Assembly (NCBI RefSeq): GCF_040797425.1 | Contig: NZ_JBFNEH010000002.1 | Location: forward strand, 62,001-126,000 | DNA: 64,000 bases | Reading direction: 5' to 3' | Source of the DNA: Symbiobacterium sp040797425 | Lineage (GTDB): Bacteria; Bacillota; Sulfobacillia; Symbiobacteriales; Symbiobacteriaceae | Made by a program: the position numbers and the translations under genes | The notes under the pieces: generated by a model | Database searches by the model: none | Told to the model about the DNA's origin: nothing | What the model saw: only the letters and a program-made list of their open reading frames with translations | Shown here: piece after piece, positions 24,296 through 34,055 of the stretch | How positions within the stretch are numbered: the first letter of the stretch is position 1 | Layout of the letters: the number at the start of each line of letters is the position of its first letter

Positions 24296-24742
24296 CTGGA
24301 CATCAGGGAGATCATGGCCATCATCCCGCACCGGTACCCGATGCTCCTGATCGACCGGGTGCTGGAGCTGGAACCGGGCCGCCGCGTGGTGGCGGTGAAG
24401 AACGTGTCGGCCGGCGAGCCGGTCTTCCAGGGTCACTACCCCGGCAACCCGATTTTTCCGGGGGTGCTGATCCTCGAGGCCATGGCGCAGGCGGGTGCTG
24501 TGGCGGTACTCTCGCAGCCGGAGCACGCCGGCAAGGTGCCGCTCTTCGCCGGCATCGACGACGCCCGCTTCCGCAAGCCCGTGCTGCCCGGGGACCAGCT
24601 GCGCCTGGAGGTAGAGCTGGTGGGCATCCGCCGGGGGCTGGGCGTCGGCAGGGGAAAGGCGTTCGTGGGGGACGAGCTGAAGGCGGAGGCCACGCTGAAG
24701 TTCGCGCTGGTCGACGAGGCCGTTGTCCGGGAGGCGGAGTAA
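24296..24742 (+). CDS. fabZ: 3-hydroxyacyl-ACP dehydratase FabZ
   Basis: Hot-dog-fold dehydratase of fatty acid elongation. The catalytic His is in GHYPGNPIFPG and the catalytic Glu in LEAMAQ. Homologues begin a few residues before EIMxIIPHRYP. Here the best ribosome site, AGGGGGGCG at 24281-24289, is correctly spaced for CTG at 24296, giving MDIREIMAIIPHRYP and 148 aa. The only nearby ATG (24314) would truncate the protein and has its GGGAG too close. A CTG start is therefore proposed but unproven. In B. subtilis fabZ also lies near spoIIID-mbl. Confidence 0.9.
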   Translation: MDIREIMAIIPHRYPMLLIDRVLELEPGRRVVAVKNVSAGEPVFQGHYPGNPIFPGVLILEAMAQAGAVAVLSQPEHAGKVPLFAGIDDARFRKPVLPGDQLRLEVELVGIRRGLGVGRGKAFVGDELKAEATLKFALVDEAVVREAE

Positions 24743-24778
24743 TTGCTATAATGCCAATCTGGCGAAAGGGGAGAAAGC

Positions 24779-25477
24779 ATGTCTCAGCCAGATTGGCGGC
24801 GAGGGGATCCCTGGGGCTGGAGGGAGTTGGTGGCCCTCCTCCTGTTGGAGTTCGTGTTCGTCATGGCGGTGGTCAAGCGGGGACTGCAGGGGTTGTACGA
24901 ACAGTGGAGCGCGAACCCCGTGGTTTCCGGGACCCTGACCGGGCTGACCATCGCGCTGGTTCTGATCGGCGGCCTCTATCTTGTGGCGCTGCGCCCCCGG
25001 CGCCTCCCGTGGTGCGAGGTCGGGCTGCGGCCTTTCCCCGCCCGCACGTGGGGGCTGATCCTGCTCTGGACGGTCATCGCACTGGCCGGGAGCATCCTGG
25101 CCATGGAGCTCACCCGCCTGGTCGGCAACACCTACGCGAACGCGAAGACCGAGGGCTTGCGCGCCAACATGAGCCTGGTGACCGTGACGGTCGCCTTCGT
25201 CTCCGCCTGCGTGATCTCGCCTGTGTATGAGGAAGTGTTCTACCGGGGCTTTCTCTACCGTTGGTTCCGTACCCGCACCGGTGCGGGGTGGGCCATGCTG
25301 CTGAGCGCGCTCGTCTTTGCAGTTGCCCACTGGCCCACCTGGAACGTCCTGCCGGTCGCGCTGGTGTGCGGCTTGGTGTTCGCATGGGCCTACGAACGGA
25401 CCGGCTCCGTCTGGCCCGCCGTCTTCGTGCACGGGCTGATCAACCTGGTGGTTCTGGTGAGCACCAGTCTTGCTTGA
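24779..25477 (+). CDS. CPBP-family intramembrane metalloprotease
   Basis: Integral membrane protein of 232 aa with about six to eight helices. It carries the glutamate/histidine motifs of the CPBP (CAAX protease/Abi) family: EEVFYRG, FAVAH and HGLIN. Members cleave substrates within the membrane or act in self-immunity; the substrate here is unknown. ATG 24779 follows AAAGGGGAGA. The metK promoter overlaps its 3' end. Confidence 0.9.
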   Translation: MSQPDWRRGDPWGWRELVALLLLEFVFVMAVVKRGLQGLYEQWSANPVVSGTLTGLTIALVLIGGLYLVALRPRRLPWCEVGLRPFPARTWGLILLWTVIALAGSILAMELTRLVGNTYANAKTEGLRANMSLVTVTVAFVSACVISPVYEEVFYRGFLYRWFRTRTGAGWAMLLSALVFAVAHWPTWNVLPVALVCGLVFAWAYERTGSVWPAVFVHGLINLVVLVSTSLA

Positions 25478-25502
25478 CACTCAGAGCGGGCGGTGGTATT
25501 CT
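25474..25502 (+). promoter_or_regulatory. sigma-A promoter of metK
   Basis: A perfect TTGACA (25474-25479) and TATTCT (25497-25502) are 17 bp apart. The -35 overlaps the last codon and stop of the CPBP gene, and the transcript would begin just before the riboswitch. Confidence 0.88.
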
Positions 25503-25525
25503 AGCATAGCACGTAGAACAGAATA

Positions 25526-25632
25526 CTCTTATCGAGAGAAGCGGAGGGACTGGCCCGATGAAGCTTCGGCAACCGCCTGGGCAGCCAGGCAAGGTGCCAA
25601 TTCCAGCCGGGTACACTACCGGGAGATAAGAG
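25526..25632 (+). promoter_or_regulatory. SAM-I (S-box) riboswitch
   Basis: The P1 arms CTCTTAT (25526-25532) and ATAAGAG (25626-25632) enclose the conserved S-box core: AGAGAAGCGGAGGGACTGGC, CCGATGAAGCTTCGGCAACC, and AAGGTGCCAATTCCAGC. SAM binding stabilises P1, which frees the downstream terminator and shuts off metK when SAM is plentiful. Confidence 0.97.
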
Positions 25633-25652
25633 GGAAGCGCAGCGCCATCCAA

Positions 25653-25678
25653 CCCTCTTCGTTCCGAAGGGGGTTTTT
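25653..25678 (+). terminator. riboswitch-controlled terminator of metK
   Basis: CCCTCTTCG pairs with CGAAGGGGG (one T-G pair) and is followed by TTTTT. The alternative pairing of CCCTCTT with AAGAGGG at 25629-25635, the 3' side of P1, forms the antiterminator, so both states can be read from the sequence. Confidence 0.9.
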
Positions 25679-25736
25679 GATGTGTGCGATCGCGGACGCC
25701 CGAGCGCCGCACCCACCGAGGAGGTAACGGACGAAC

Positions 25737-26933
25737 ATGGTTCAGCAGAAGGGGCGGTATCTCTTCACCTCTGAGTCTGTCACCGAAGGGCATCCGGACA
25801 AGATGGCCGACCAGATTTCCGACGCGATTTTGGACGCCCTCCTGGCGGTCGATCCCAGGTCGCGGGTGGCCTGTGAAACCCTGCTGACCACGGGCCTGGT
25901 GATCGTTTCCGGCGAGATCACCACCGAGGCGTGGGTGGACATCCCCGGCCTCGTGCGCGACGTGGTGCGCGACATTGGCTACACCCGGGCCAAGTACGGC
26001 TTTGACGGCTCGACCTGTGGCGTGATGACCGCGATCGACCCGCAGTCGCCGGACATCGCCCAGGGCGTGGACGTGGCGATCGAGGTGCGCGGCAAGGTAG
26101 AGGAGAAGGAGCTGGAGATCGGCGCGGGCGACCAGGGGATGATGTTCGGGTTCGCCTGCGACGAGACGCCCGAGCTGATGCCGATGCCCATCAGCGTCGC
26201 CCACCGCCTGGCCCGGCGGCTGGCGCAGGTGCGCAAGAACGGCACCCTGCCCTACCTGCGGCCCGACGGCAAGACCCAGGTGACGGTGGAGTACGAGGAC
26301 GGGCGCCCGCGGCGCATCGATACCATCGTGATCTCTGCCCAGCACGACCCGGACACGACCCAGGAGCAGATCCGCAAGGACATCATCGAAAACGTCATCC
26401 ACGAGGTGATCGACCCCCGCCTGCTGGACGACCGGACCCGTTACTTCATCAACCCCACCGGGCGGTTCGTGGTGGGCGGCCCGCAGGGCGACACGGGGCT
26501 GACCGGCCGCAAGATCATCGTGGATACCTACGGCGGCTACGCCCGTCACGGCGGCGGCGCCTTCTCGGGCAAGGACCCGACCAAGGTCGACCGCTCCGGC
26601 GCCTACGCCGCCCGCTGGGTGGCGAAGAACCTCGTGGCCGCCGGCCTGGCGACCCGCTGCGAGGTCCAGGTGGCCTACGCCATCGGCGTCGCCCATCCGG
26701 TCTCCGTCCTCGTGGACACTTTCGGGACGGGGAGGCTTCCCGACGACCGGATTGCCGAGATCGTGAAGGAGGTCTTCGACCTGCGGCCGGGCGCCATCAT
26801 CCGCGACCTGAACCTGCGCCGCCCGATCTACCGGCAGACCGCTGCTTACGGCCACTTCGGCCGCCCCGACCTGGATCTGCCCTGGGAGCGCACCGACCGG
26901 GTCGATGCCATCCGCCAGCTGGCGGGCCTGTAA
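25737..26933 (+). CDS. metK: S-adenosylmethionine synthetase
   Basis: Makes SAM from methionine and ATP. The 398-residue length is normal. Signature motifs are EGHPDKMADQISDAILDA near the N-terminus, GAGDQGMMFGFA, and GGGAFSGKDPTKVDRS, which form the ATP, metal and triphosphate sites. The ATG follows GAGGAGG. It is controlled by the SAM-I riboswitch and terminator upstream. Confidence 0.98.
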   Translation: MVQQKGRYLFTSESVTEGHPDKMADQISDAILDALLAVDPRSRVACETLLTTGLVIVSGEITTEAWVDIPGLVRDVVRDIGYTRAKYGFDGSTCGVMTAIDPQSPDIAQGVDVAIEVRGKVEEKELEIGAGDQGMMFGFACDETPELMPMPISVAHRLARRLAQVRKNGTLPYLRPDGKTQVTVEYEDGRPRRIDTIVISAQHDPDTTQEQIRKDIIENVIHEVIDPRLLDDRTRYFINPTGRFVVGGPQGDTGLTGRKIIVDTYGGYARHGGGAFSGKDPTKVDRSGAYAARWVAKNLVAAGLATRCEVQVAYAIGVAHPVSVLVDTFGTGRLPDDRIAEIVKEVFDLRPGAIIRDLNLRRPIYRQTAAYGHFGRPDLDLPWERTDRVDAIRQLAGL

Positions 26934-26941
26934 CCGCAAGC

Positions 26942-26978
26942 AAAAAGCACGCCGCGCGATCGCCGGCGTGCTTTTTTT
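26942..26978 (+). terminator. intrinsic terminator after metK
   Basis: AAAGCACGCCG (26944-26954) pairs with CGGCGTGCTTT (26964-26974) and runs into a T-tract. Confidence 0.93.
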
Positions 26979-27059
26979 CAATACTCTGCCCGCTTGAGCG
27001 CCTCCCTCGCACCTCCTCCCGGTTCTGCTTCATACCCTACCCATCAGGAGGGGGTGGCG

Positions 27060-27452
27060 GTGCGGGAAGGTCTCTTCTGGGGCATGCTGGCCCTGGCGGC
27101 CTACGGCGCGGTGAGCGCCGCGGCGCAGGTGGCGGAGCTGATCGGCCGCATCCGCTCCGCCGCCGAGCCGGTGGCCTACGTGGTGCTGGTGCGCGACCAG
27201 GCGGAATGGCTGGAGGACGCCGTGCTCCAGTTCGCCCGGGAGGTGGACGCGGAGCTGGTGCTGGTGGACCTGGGCTCGCGGGACGAATCCGCTGCGGTGC
27301 TGGCCCGGCTGGCCCGGCGCCTCGGACACGTGCCCGTGCTGGAACTGGGCCACCTGCCCCGGGAGGAGGCCATCGCCCGGGCGGTGGCGGCGGCGGAGTC
27401 CCCGCGTGTCGTGGTGGTGGAGCTGGGACGAAATCTGGAAAAAGAAGGATAA
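27060..27452 (+). CDS. hypothetical single-pass protein with Rossmann-like domain
   Basis: Product of 130 aa from GTG 27060 (another GTG lies two codons earlier; CAGGAGGGG is just upstream). An N-terminal hydrophobic helix (about residues 5-25) is followed by alternating strands and helices: PVAYVVLVRDQ, AELVLVDLGSRDES and PRVVVVELGR. These resemble the first half of a GT-A-like fold but lack the catalytic remainder. No function can be assigned. It precedes comFC by about 40 bases. Confidence 0.7.
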   Translation: MREGLFWGMLALAAYGAVSAAAQVAELIGRIRSAAEPVAYVVLVRDQAEWLEDAVLQFAREVDAELVLVDLGSRDESAAVLARLARRLGHVPVLELGHLPREEAIARAVAAAESPRVVVVELGRNLEKEG

Positions 27453-27492
27453 CACAACCCCCGCGGCGAAGTGCGCCCGGGGGTGAACCGCG

Positions 27493-28263
27493 TTGTGGAA
27501 AACCGTTGTCGAGGGGCTGGTGACCCTCCTCTGGCCGCAGCGGAGCACGTGCGTGACCTGCGGCGGGCCCTTGGCGTACACACTGCCGCCGCTGGCCACC
27601 ATTGCGGAGACCGTGCCGGTGTGCGACCACTGCTGGGCGGCGATGCCCTTCGGGCCGGACGTGCGCCTGTGTGCCAACTGCAGCCGCCCCATCACCGGGG
27701 GGTGGGGGCTCTGCGTGGAGTGCGTGGAGCCGCCGCCCTTCGGGCGCGTCTGGGCCCTGGGCCTGCACCGCGGCGCCCTGCGCACGGCGGTGCACCATGC
27801 GAAGTTCCGGGGGCGGCAGGCCCTGGCCCGGGCCCTGGGCGAGCGGCTGGCCGCCCGTGTAACCGACCCGCCGGAGGTGATCATCCCGATCCCGCTGCAC
27901 ACGAGCCGCCAGCGGGAGCGCGGCTACAACCAGGCGGCCTGCATCGCGCATGGTCTGGCCGCGCAGCTGGGCGTGCCGGTGGCGGAAGGGGACCTGGTCC
28001 GGCTCCGGCGCACCGGTGAGCAGACCCGGCGCGACCGGCAGGCGCGGTGGCAGAACCTCGCCGGCGCTTTTGGGGTGCGCGGCGGACGGGTGCCGGCGTG
28101 GGCGGGCCGGGACGCCCTGCTGGTGGACGACGTGCTCACCACCGGTGCGACCGCGGCCGCGGCGGCCCGCGTCTTGCGGGCGACCGGCGCCCGCAGCGTC
28201 AGCCTTGCGGTGGTGGCCGTCTCCGACAAGCCCATTCCGGCTTCACGCATCTTCGCCGGATGA
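27493..28263 (+). CDS. comFC: ComFC-like phosphoribosyltransferase-fold competence protein
   Basis: Protein of 256 aa. An N-terminal zinc-ribbon region has four cysteine clusters (CVTCGG, CDHCW, CANCS, CVEC), followed by a PRPP-binding fold with LLVDDVLTTGAT. ComFC/GntX-like proteins support DNA uptake during competence. The TTG start at 27493 is placed by GGGGGTGA eight bases upstream; no ATG is available. Its 3' end overlaps csrA convergently by 21 bp. Confidence 0.9.
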   Translation: MWKTVVEGLVTLLWPQRSTCVTCGGPLAYTLPPLATIAETVPVCDHCWAAMPFGPDVRLCANCSRPITGGWGLCVECVEPPPFGRVWALGLHRGALRTAVHHAKFRGRQALARALGERLAARVTDPPEVIIPIPLHTSRQRERGYNQAACIAHGLAAQLGVPVAEGDLVRLRRTGEQTRRDRQARWQNLAGAFGVRGGRVPAWAGRDALLVDDVLTTGATAAAAARVLRATGARSVSLAVVAVSDKPIPASRIFAG

Positions 28264-28503
28264 CCGGTCTTTCAGCGCCTCGAGCAGCGCGGCCGGCAGG
28301 GCGGCGGGCGGCTGGGCCGACTGCCGGTTGGCGGCCACCACCTCGTCGTAGATCTCCTTGCGCAGGACGGTGACCGACCGGGGTGCCGTGATGCCCAGGC
28401 GCACTACCGCCTGCGGGCCGTTGCCGCGCACCTGCACGATCTTGATCTCGATGTCGTCGCCGATCAGGATGGACTCGTTCAGGCGTCTGGAGAGGACGAG
28501 CAT
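28243..28503 (-). CDS. csrA: carbon storage regulator CsrA
   Basis: Dimeric mRNA-binding translational regulator. The N-terminal core MLVLSRRLNESILIGDDIEIKI is canonical, including the RNA-binding RxxxE region. The C-terminal tail extends to 86 aa. Its ATG overlaps the fliW stop (TGATG), and in Bacillus FliW binds and inhibits CsrA, so the pair form one control unit. Confidence 0.95.
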   Translation of the reverse strand: MLVLSRRLNESILIGDDIEIKIVQVRGNGPQAVVRLGITAPRSVTVLRKEIYDEVVAANRQSAQPPAALPAALLEALKDRSSGEDA

Positions 28504-28919
28504 CAGAGGGCCTCCTCGTGGGGCGTGGGCTTCATCCTGTGGAAGAGGCGCTCGCGGGTCTGGTACCGGTCGTCGGACAGGATGATCTGCCGCGCTTTCC
28601 GCGTGAAGGGATTGAAGAGCAGCGGGGCCCGCAGGTTGGCCGTCGCCTCCTGCACCGACTCGGGCACCCGGGCGATCGCGTAGAGCAGCACCTGCTCGGG
28701 GTTCTCCGCGCCCACCGCCTCCAGGTCTTCCGGGGGGATGTCGGGATCGTAGTCGGGGAAGAAGGCTAGGGGGTAGACCAGGGTGAAGCCCACCTCGGGC
28801 TGGTCCAGGGCCAGGAGTTGCTTGAACACGTCGCCGCCGCCGGGGACGTCTGCTACCACGAACCGCTTGAGGTCGGGAAACCCGTAGAGTCCCGCCGGAA
28901 ACTCGAATACGTTCTCCAT
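28503..28919 (-). CDS. fliW: flagellar assembly factor FliW
   Basis: CsrA antagonist that in Bacillus also binds flagellin, linking flagellin level to hag mRNA translation. The 138-residue product shows FEFPAGLYGFPDLKRFVV at the N-terminus and NLRAPLLFNPFTRKARQIIL. ATG 28919 has GGAGGG six bases upstream. No flagellin gene is adjacent here, unlike the Bacillus order. Confidence 0.94.
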   Translation of the reverse strand: MENVFEFPAGLYGFPDLKRFVVADVPGGGDVFKQLLALDQPEVGFTLVYPLAFFPDYDPDIPPEDLEAVGAENPEQVLLYAIARVPESVQEATANLRAPLLFNPFTRKARQIILSDDRYQTRERLFHRMKPTPHEEAL

Positions 28920-29011
28920 TGTGAGCCCTCCGTCCGCTGGATCCGTGCGCCAGGTTCGTTCGCTATAATGTTCGGCGGCCACGCGGGACCCGCCTGCACG
29001 CGTCCACAATG

Positions 29012-29099
29012 TTATCCCCACGCGCGAACCTTGTGCAAATGGTTATCAACAAGCTTATCCCCAAAATCCACAGCCAGGATAGGCACACCTTGTGCATAA
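29012..29099. promoter_or_regulatory. cluster of DnaA-box-like 9-mers
   Basis: TTATCCCCA (29012-29020), TTATCAACA (29043-29051), TTATCCCCA (29055-29063) and, on the other strand, TTATGCACA (29091-29099) lie within 88 bp. The last fits TTATnCACA exactly and the others differ by one or two bases. This is the main content of the 332-bp gap between fliW and hpf, which is also unusually AT-rich for the region. Confidence 0.5.
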
Positions 29100-29251
29100 T
29101 CTGTCCCCGCCTGGGGATGAAGCAGCGCCCGGGGCAGACAATGTGTGAAGGGGCGTTCCACCCAGCAGGGAATCGGCCTCGCGGAGGGGAAGAAAGTCAT
29201 AACCCTGAGGGGGGTCCGGCAGGGCCTGTCGAAAAGGGAGGAGTTGGCGCT

Positions 29252-29791
29252 ATGCAAGTTGCGGTACGTGGCAAGAACATCGAGATCACCAGAGCGCTTC
29301 GCGAGTATCTCGAGAAGAAGCTGGGCAAGATCGAGAAGTTCGTGGATCACCCGATTCAGGCGCAGGTAAACCTGTATGTGGAACGGGGGCGCCACATCGT
29401 CGAGGTTACTGCCGAGGTGAACGGGCTCATCCTGCGGGGTGAGGAGGCCACCAACGACATGTACGCCTCCATCGACCTCGTTGCCGACAAGCTGGAGAAG
29501 CAACTGCAGCGGTATCGTTCCCGGCTCCGCCGGCGTTCGGCCCCCGGTGCGGAGGCCGAGGCGCAGATGGCTGCGGCGTCCGAGGGTGAGGAAGCGGTCG
29601 CCGAGGTCGACGGCAAGGTCGTGAAGGTCAAGCGCTTCCCGGTGAAGCCCGTCACCGTCGACGAGGCCATCCTGCAGATGGACCTCCTCTCGCACGACTT
29701 CTTCGTATTCGTCAATAGTGAGACCGGAACCGTCAACGTACTCTACCGCCGCCACGACGGCAACTACGGGCTCCTGGAGCCGGAATACTAG
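29252..29791 (+). CDS. hpf: long-form ribosome hibernation promoting factor
   Basis: Binds the 30S subunit and drives 100S dimer formation in stationary phase. Residues 1-100 form the S30AE/RaiA domain (MQVAVRGKNIEITRALREYLEKKL). A variable linker leads to the C-terminal dimerisation domain (about 120-179; KRFPVKPVTVDEAILQMDLL, FFVFVNSETG, YRRHDGNYGLLEP). ATG 29252 is placed by GGGAGGAG eight bases upstream. The hpf-secA-prfB order follows Bacillus, with one gene inserted before secA. Confidence 0.96.
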   Translation: MQVAVRGKNIEITRALREYLEKKLGKIEKFVDHPIQAQVNLYVERGRHIVEVTAEVNGLILRGEEATNDMYASIDLVADKLEKQLQRYRSRLRRRSAPGAEAEAQMAAASEGEEAVAEVDGKVVKVKRFPVKPVTVDEAILQMDLLSHDFFVFVNSETGTVNVLYRRHDGNYGLLEPEY

Positions 29792-29855
29792 TCAGAGGCC
29801 ACTTCGGCCCCGCCGCCACCAGGCGGCGGGGCTGCGCCATGCAGGAGGCGGAACC

Positions 29856-30968
29856 GTGCGCACGGCAGCCATTGTCTTCGAGGGCGGGCCCCTGCCCGCG
29901 GACGAGCTTCAGGAGCGCATCGCGCAGCTGCGCCACGCGGTGACCCTGGACACCGTGGAGAAGTTGCAGCGGGCCGGGCTCGAGGTGATTCTGGCCACCA
30001 ACCACCGCGACCTCGCGGAGGCCGCGCACAGCCTGGGTGCCCGCATCTTCGCCACAGAAGCCGCAGGATTTCACTTCGGCCGGGTCCTTGGGCAGGCGGT
30101 GCGAGAGTCCGGCGCGGACGCGGTGATCTACCTGAGCGGCGCGGCGCTGCCGCTCATGGCGCTGGAGGAGATCGCCTGGATCTGCCGCGCCCTGGCGCAG
30201 GGTGGGCCCACCGTGGTGGTGAACAACGTGCAGTCCGCGGACCTGGTGGCCTGGCATCCCGCCGCTTTCCTCGAGCGGGTAGAACCGCCGGAGAACGACA
30301 ACCTGCTGGGCTGGAGGCTGCGGGAGGCCGGCATGGAGCGGGTGCTGATCCCGCACTCGGCGGCCATCCACTTCGACCTGGACACGCCGACCGACTACCT
30401 GATCCTGGCCCTGAGCGGGCGCGGGGGCCCCAGGGCGCAGGCGGCGCTGCGGATGCTGGCCTGGCCGGACGACCGCCTGCGGGCCGCTGCTGACGTCCTG
30501 GCCACCGACCTGCCGGAGGTGGCACTGATCGGCCGCGTGGGTTCCGCCATCATGGAATATTTCAACCGTAACTTGCCGGTGCGGCTGCGAGTCTTATCGG
30601 AAGAGCGGGGGATGAAGGCGCTGGGGCGCGAGGCCCGCGGCGAGGTGCGCTCCCTGGTGGGCGACCTGGTGACCGACCTGGGACCCGAGCGCTTCTTCGA
30701 GCGGCTGGGCGAGATCTGCGACGCCGCCTTCTTCGACACCCGCGTCCTCTTCGCCAACCGGGGCCGGCGGGTCAGCGAATGGGACCGGTTCCACTCGGAC
30801 CTCGGGCTGGCGGACCAGATTCGGGACCCCTTCGTGCACCAGTTCACCCGGGCGGCGGTGAACTGCCGGATCCCGGTGGTGCTGGGCGGCCATTCCGTCG
30901 TCGCCGGCGGGCTGTGGGTGCTGGCCGACCGGGCCATCGCCGCGCGGGGCGGACCTGCGGTCCCGTAG
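29856..30968 (+). CDS. hypothetical protein with nucleotidyltransferase-like N-terminus
   Basis: Protein of 370 aa from GTG 29856, with AGGAGGCGG upstream. The N-terminal half has the pattern of GT-A/MobA-like transferases: TAAIVFEGGPLP, GLEVILATNHRDLAEAAHSLGA, VIYLSGAALPLM and IHFDLDTPTDYLILA. The last is reminiscent of the FDIDTPED segment in CofC/MobA-type enzymes. The C-terminal half is helical with several conserved-looking Arg/Glu stretches and a final GGHSVVAGGLWVLADRA. Substrate and reaction are unknown. Confidence 0.65.
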   Translation: MRTAAIVFEGGPLPADELQERIAQLRHAVTLDTVEKLQRAGLEVILATNHRDLAEAAHSLGARIFATEAAGFHFGRVLGQAVRESGADAVIYLSGAALPLMALEEIAWICRALAQGGPTVVVNNVQSADLVAWHPAAFLERVEPPENDNLLGWRLREAGMERVLIPHSAAIHFDLDTPTDYLILALSGRGGPRAQAALRMLAWPDDRLRAAADVLATDLPEVALIGRVGSAIMEYFNRNLPVRLRVLSEERGMKALGREARGEVRSLVGDLVTDLGPERFFERLGEICDAAFFDTRVLFANRGRRVSEWDRFHSDLGLADQIRDPFVHQFTRAAVNCRIPVVLGGHSVVAGGLWVLADRAIAARGGPAVP

Positions 30969-31011
30969 CCGGGTGTCGTCATACTGTTCCGAACTTCCCC
31001 ATCAACTTCCG

Positions 31012-31040
31012 TTGCTAGTCCAGGCGAGGCATGCTAAAAT
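31012..31040 (+). promoter_or_regulatory. sigma-A promoter of secA
   Basis: TTGCTA (31012-31017) and TAAAAT (31035-31040) are 17 bp apart. The resulting leader of about 115 nt has no feature I recognise. Confidence 0.7.
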
Positions 31041-31161
31041 AACACGGATGTCCGCGCTGGCGCGAACCTACAGCGGGACTTCACGCGTCTATACCGAGGC
31101 GGAACAGATTCCAACACCACGGCGCCAGCCCGCTGGCTGCATAGCGAAGAAGGTGTAAGCG

Positions 31162-33873
<2,712 letters not shown>

Positions 33874-33899
33874 CAGCCGGGGCAGCGTACCGGCCGGAT

Positions 33900-33933
33900 G
33901 GGCGGAGGTCAGCGTTCAGTCTGACCTCCGCCC
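33900..33933 (+). terminator. perfect 13-bp hairpin after secA
   Basis: GGGCGGAGGTCAG (33900-33912) pairs fully with 33921-33933 over an 8-base loop. Only a short TTC follows. Confidence 0.75.
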
Positions 33934-34055
33934 TTCGCCAGACCCGGCCGCGCGGCTAGTTTTTAACGACAATATATTGTTCCTCTCAGGACTATCTCAG
34001 GATCGCGCGGTATTTTGATAGCAGGACCACCCAAATGACAAAGGGGGCATCGGCG

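Noticed and set aside
29012..29099. Chromosome origin (oriC)
   Set aside because: DnaA-box-like sequences exist, but there is no dnaA, dnaN, gyrase or clear AT-rich unwinding element, so calling an origin is not justified.
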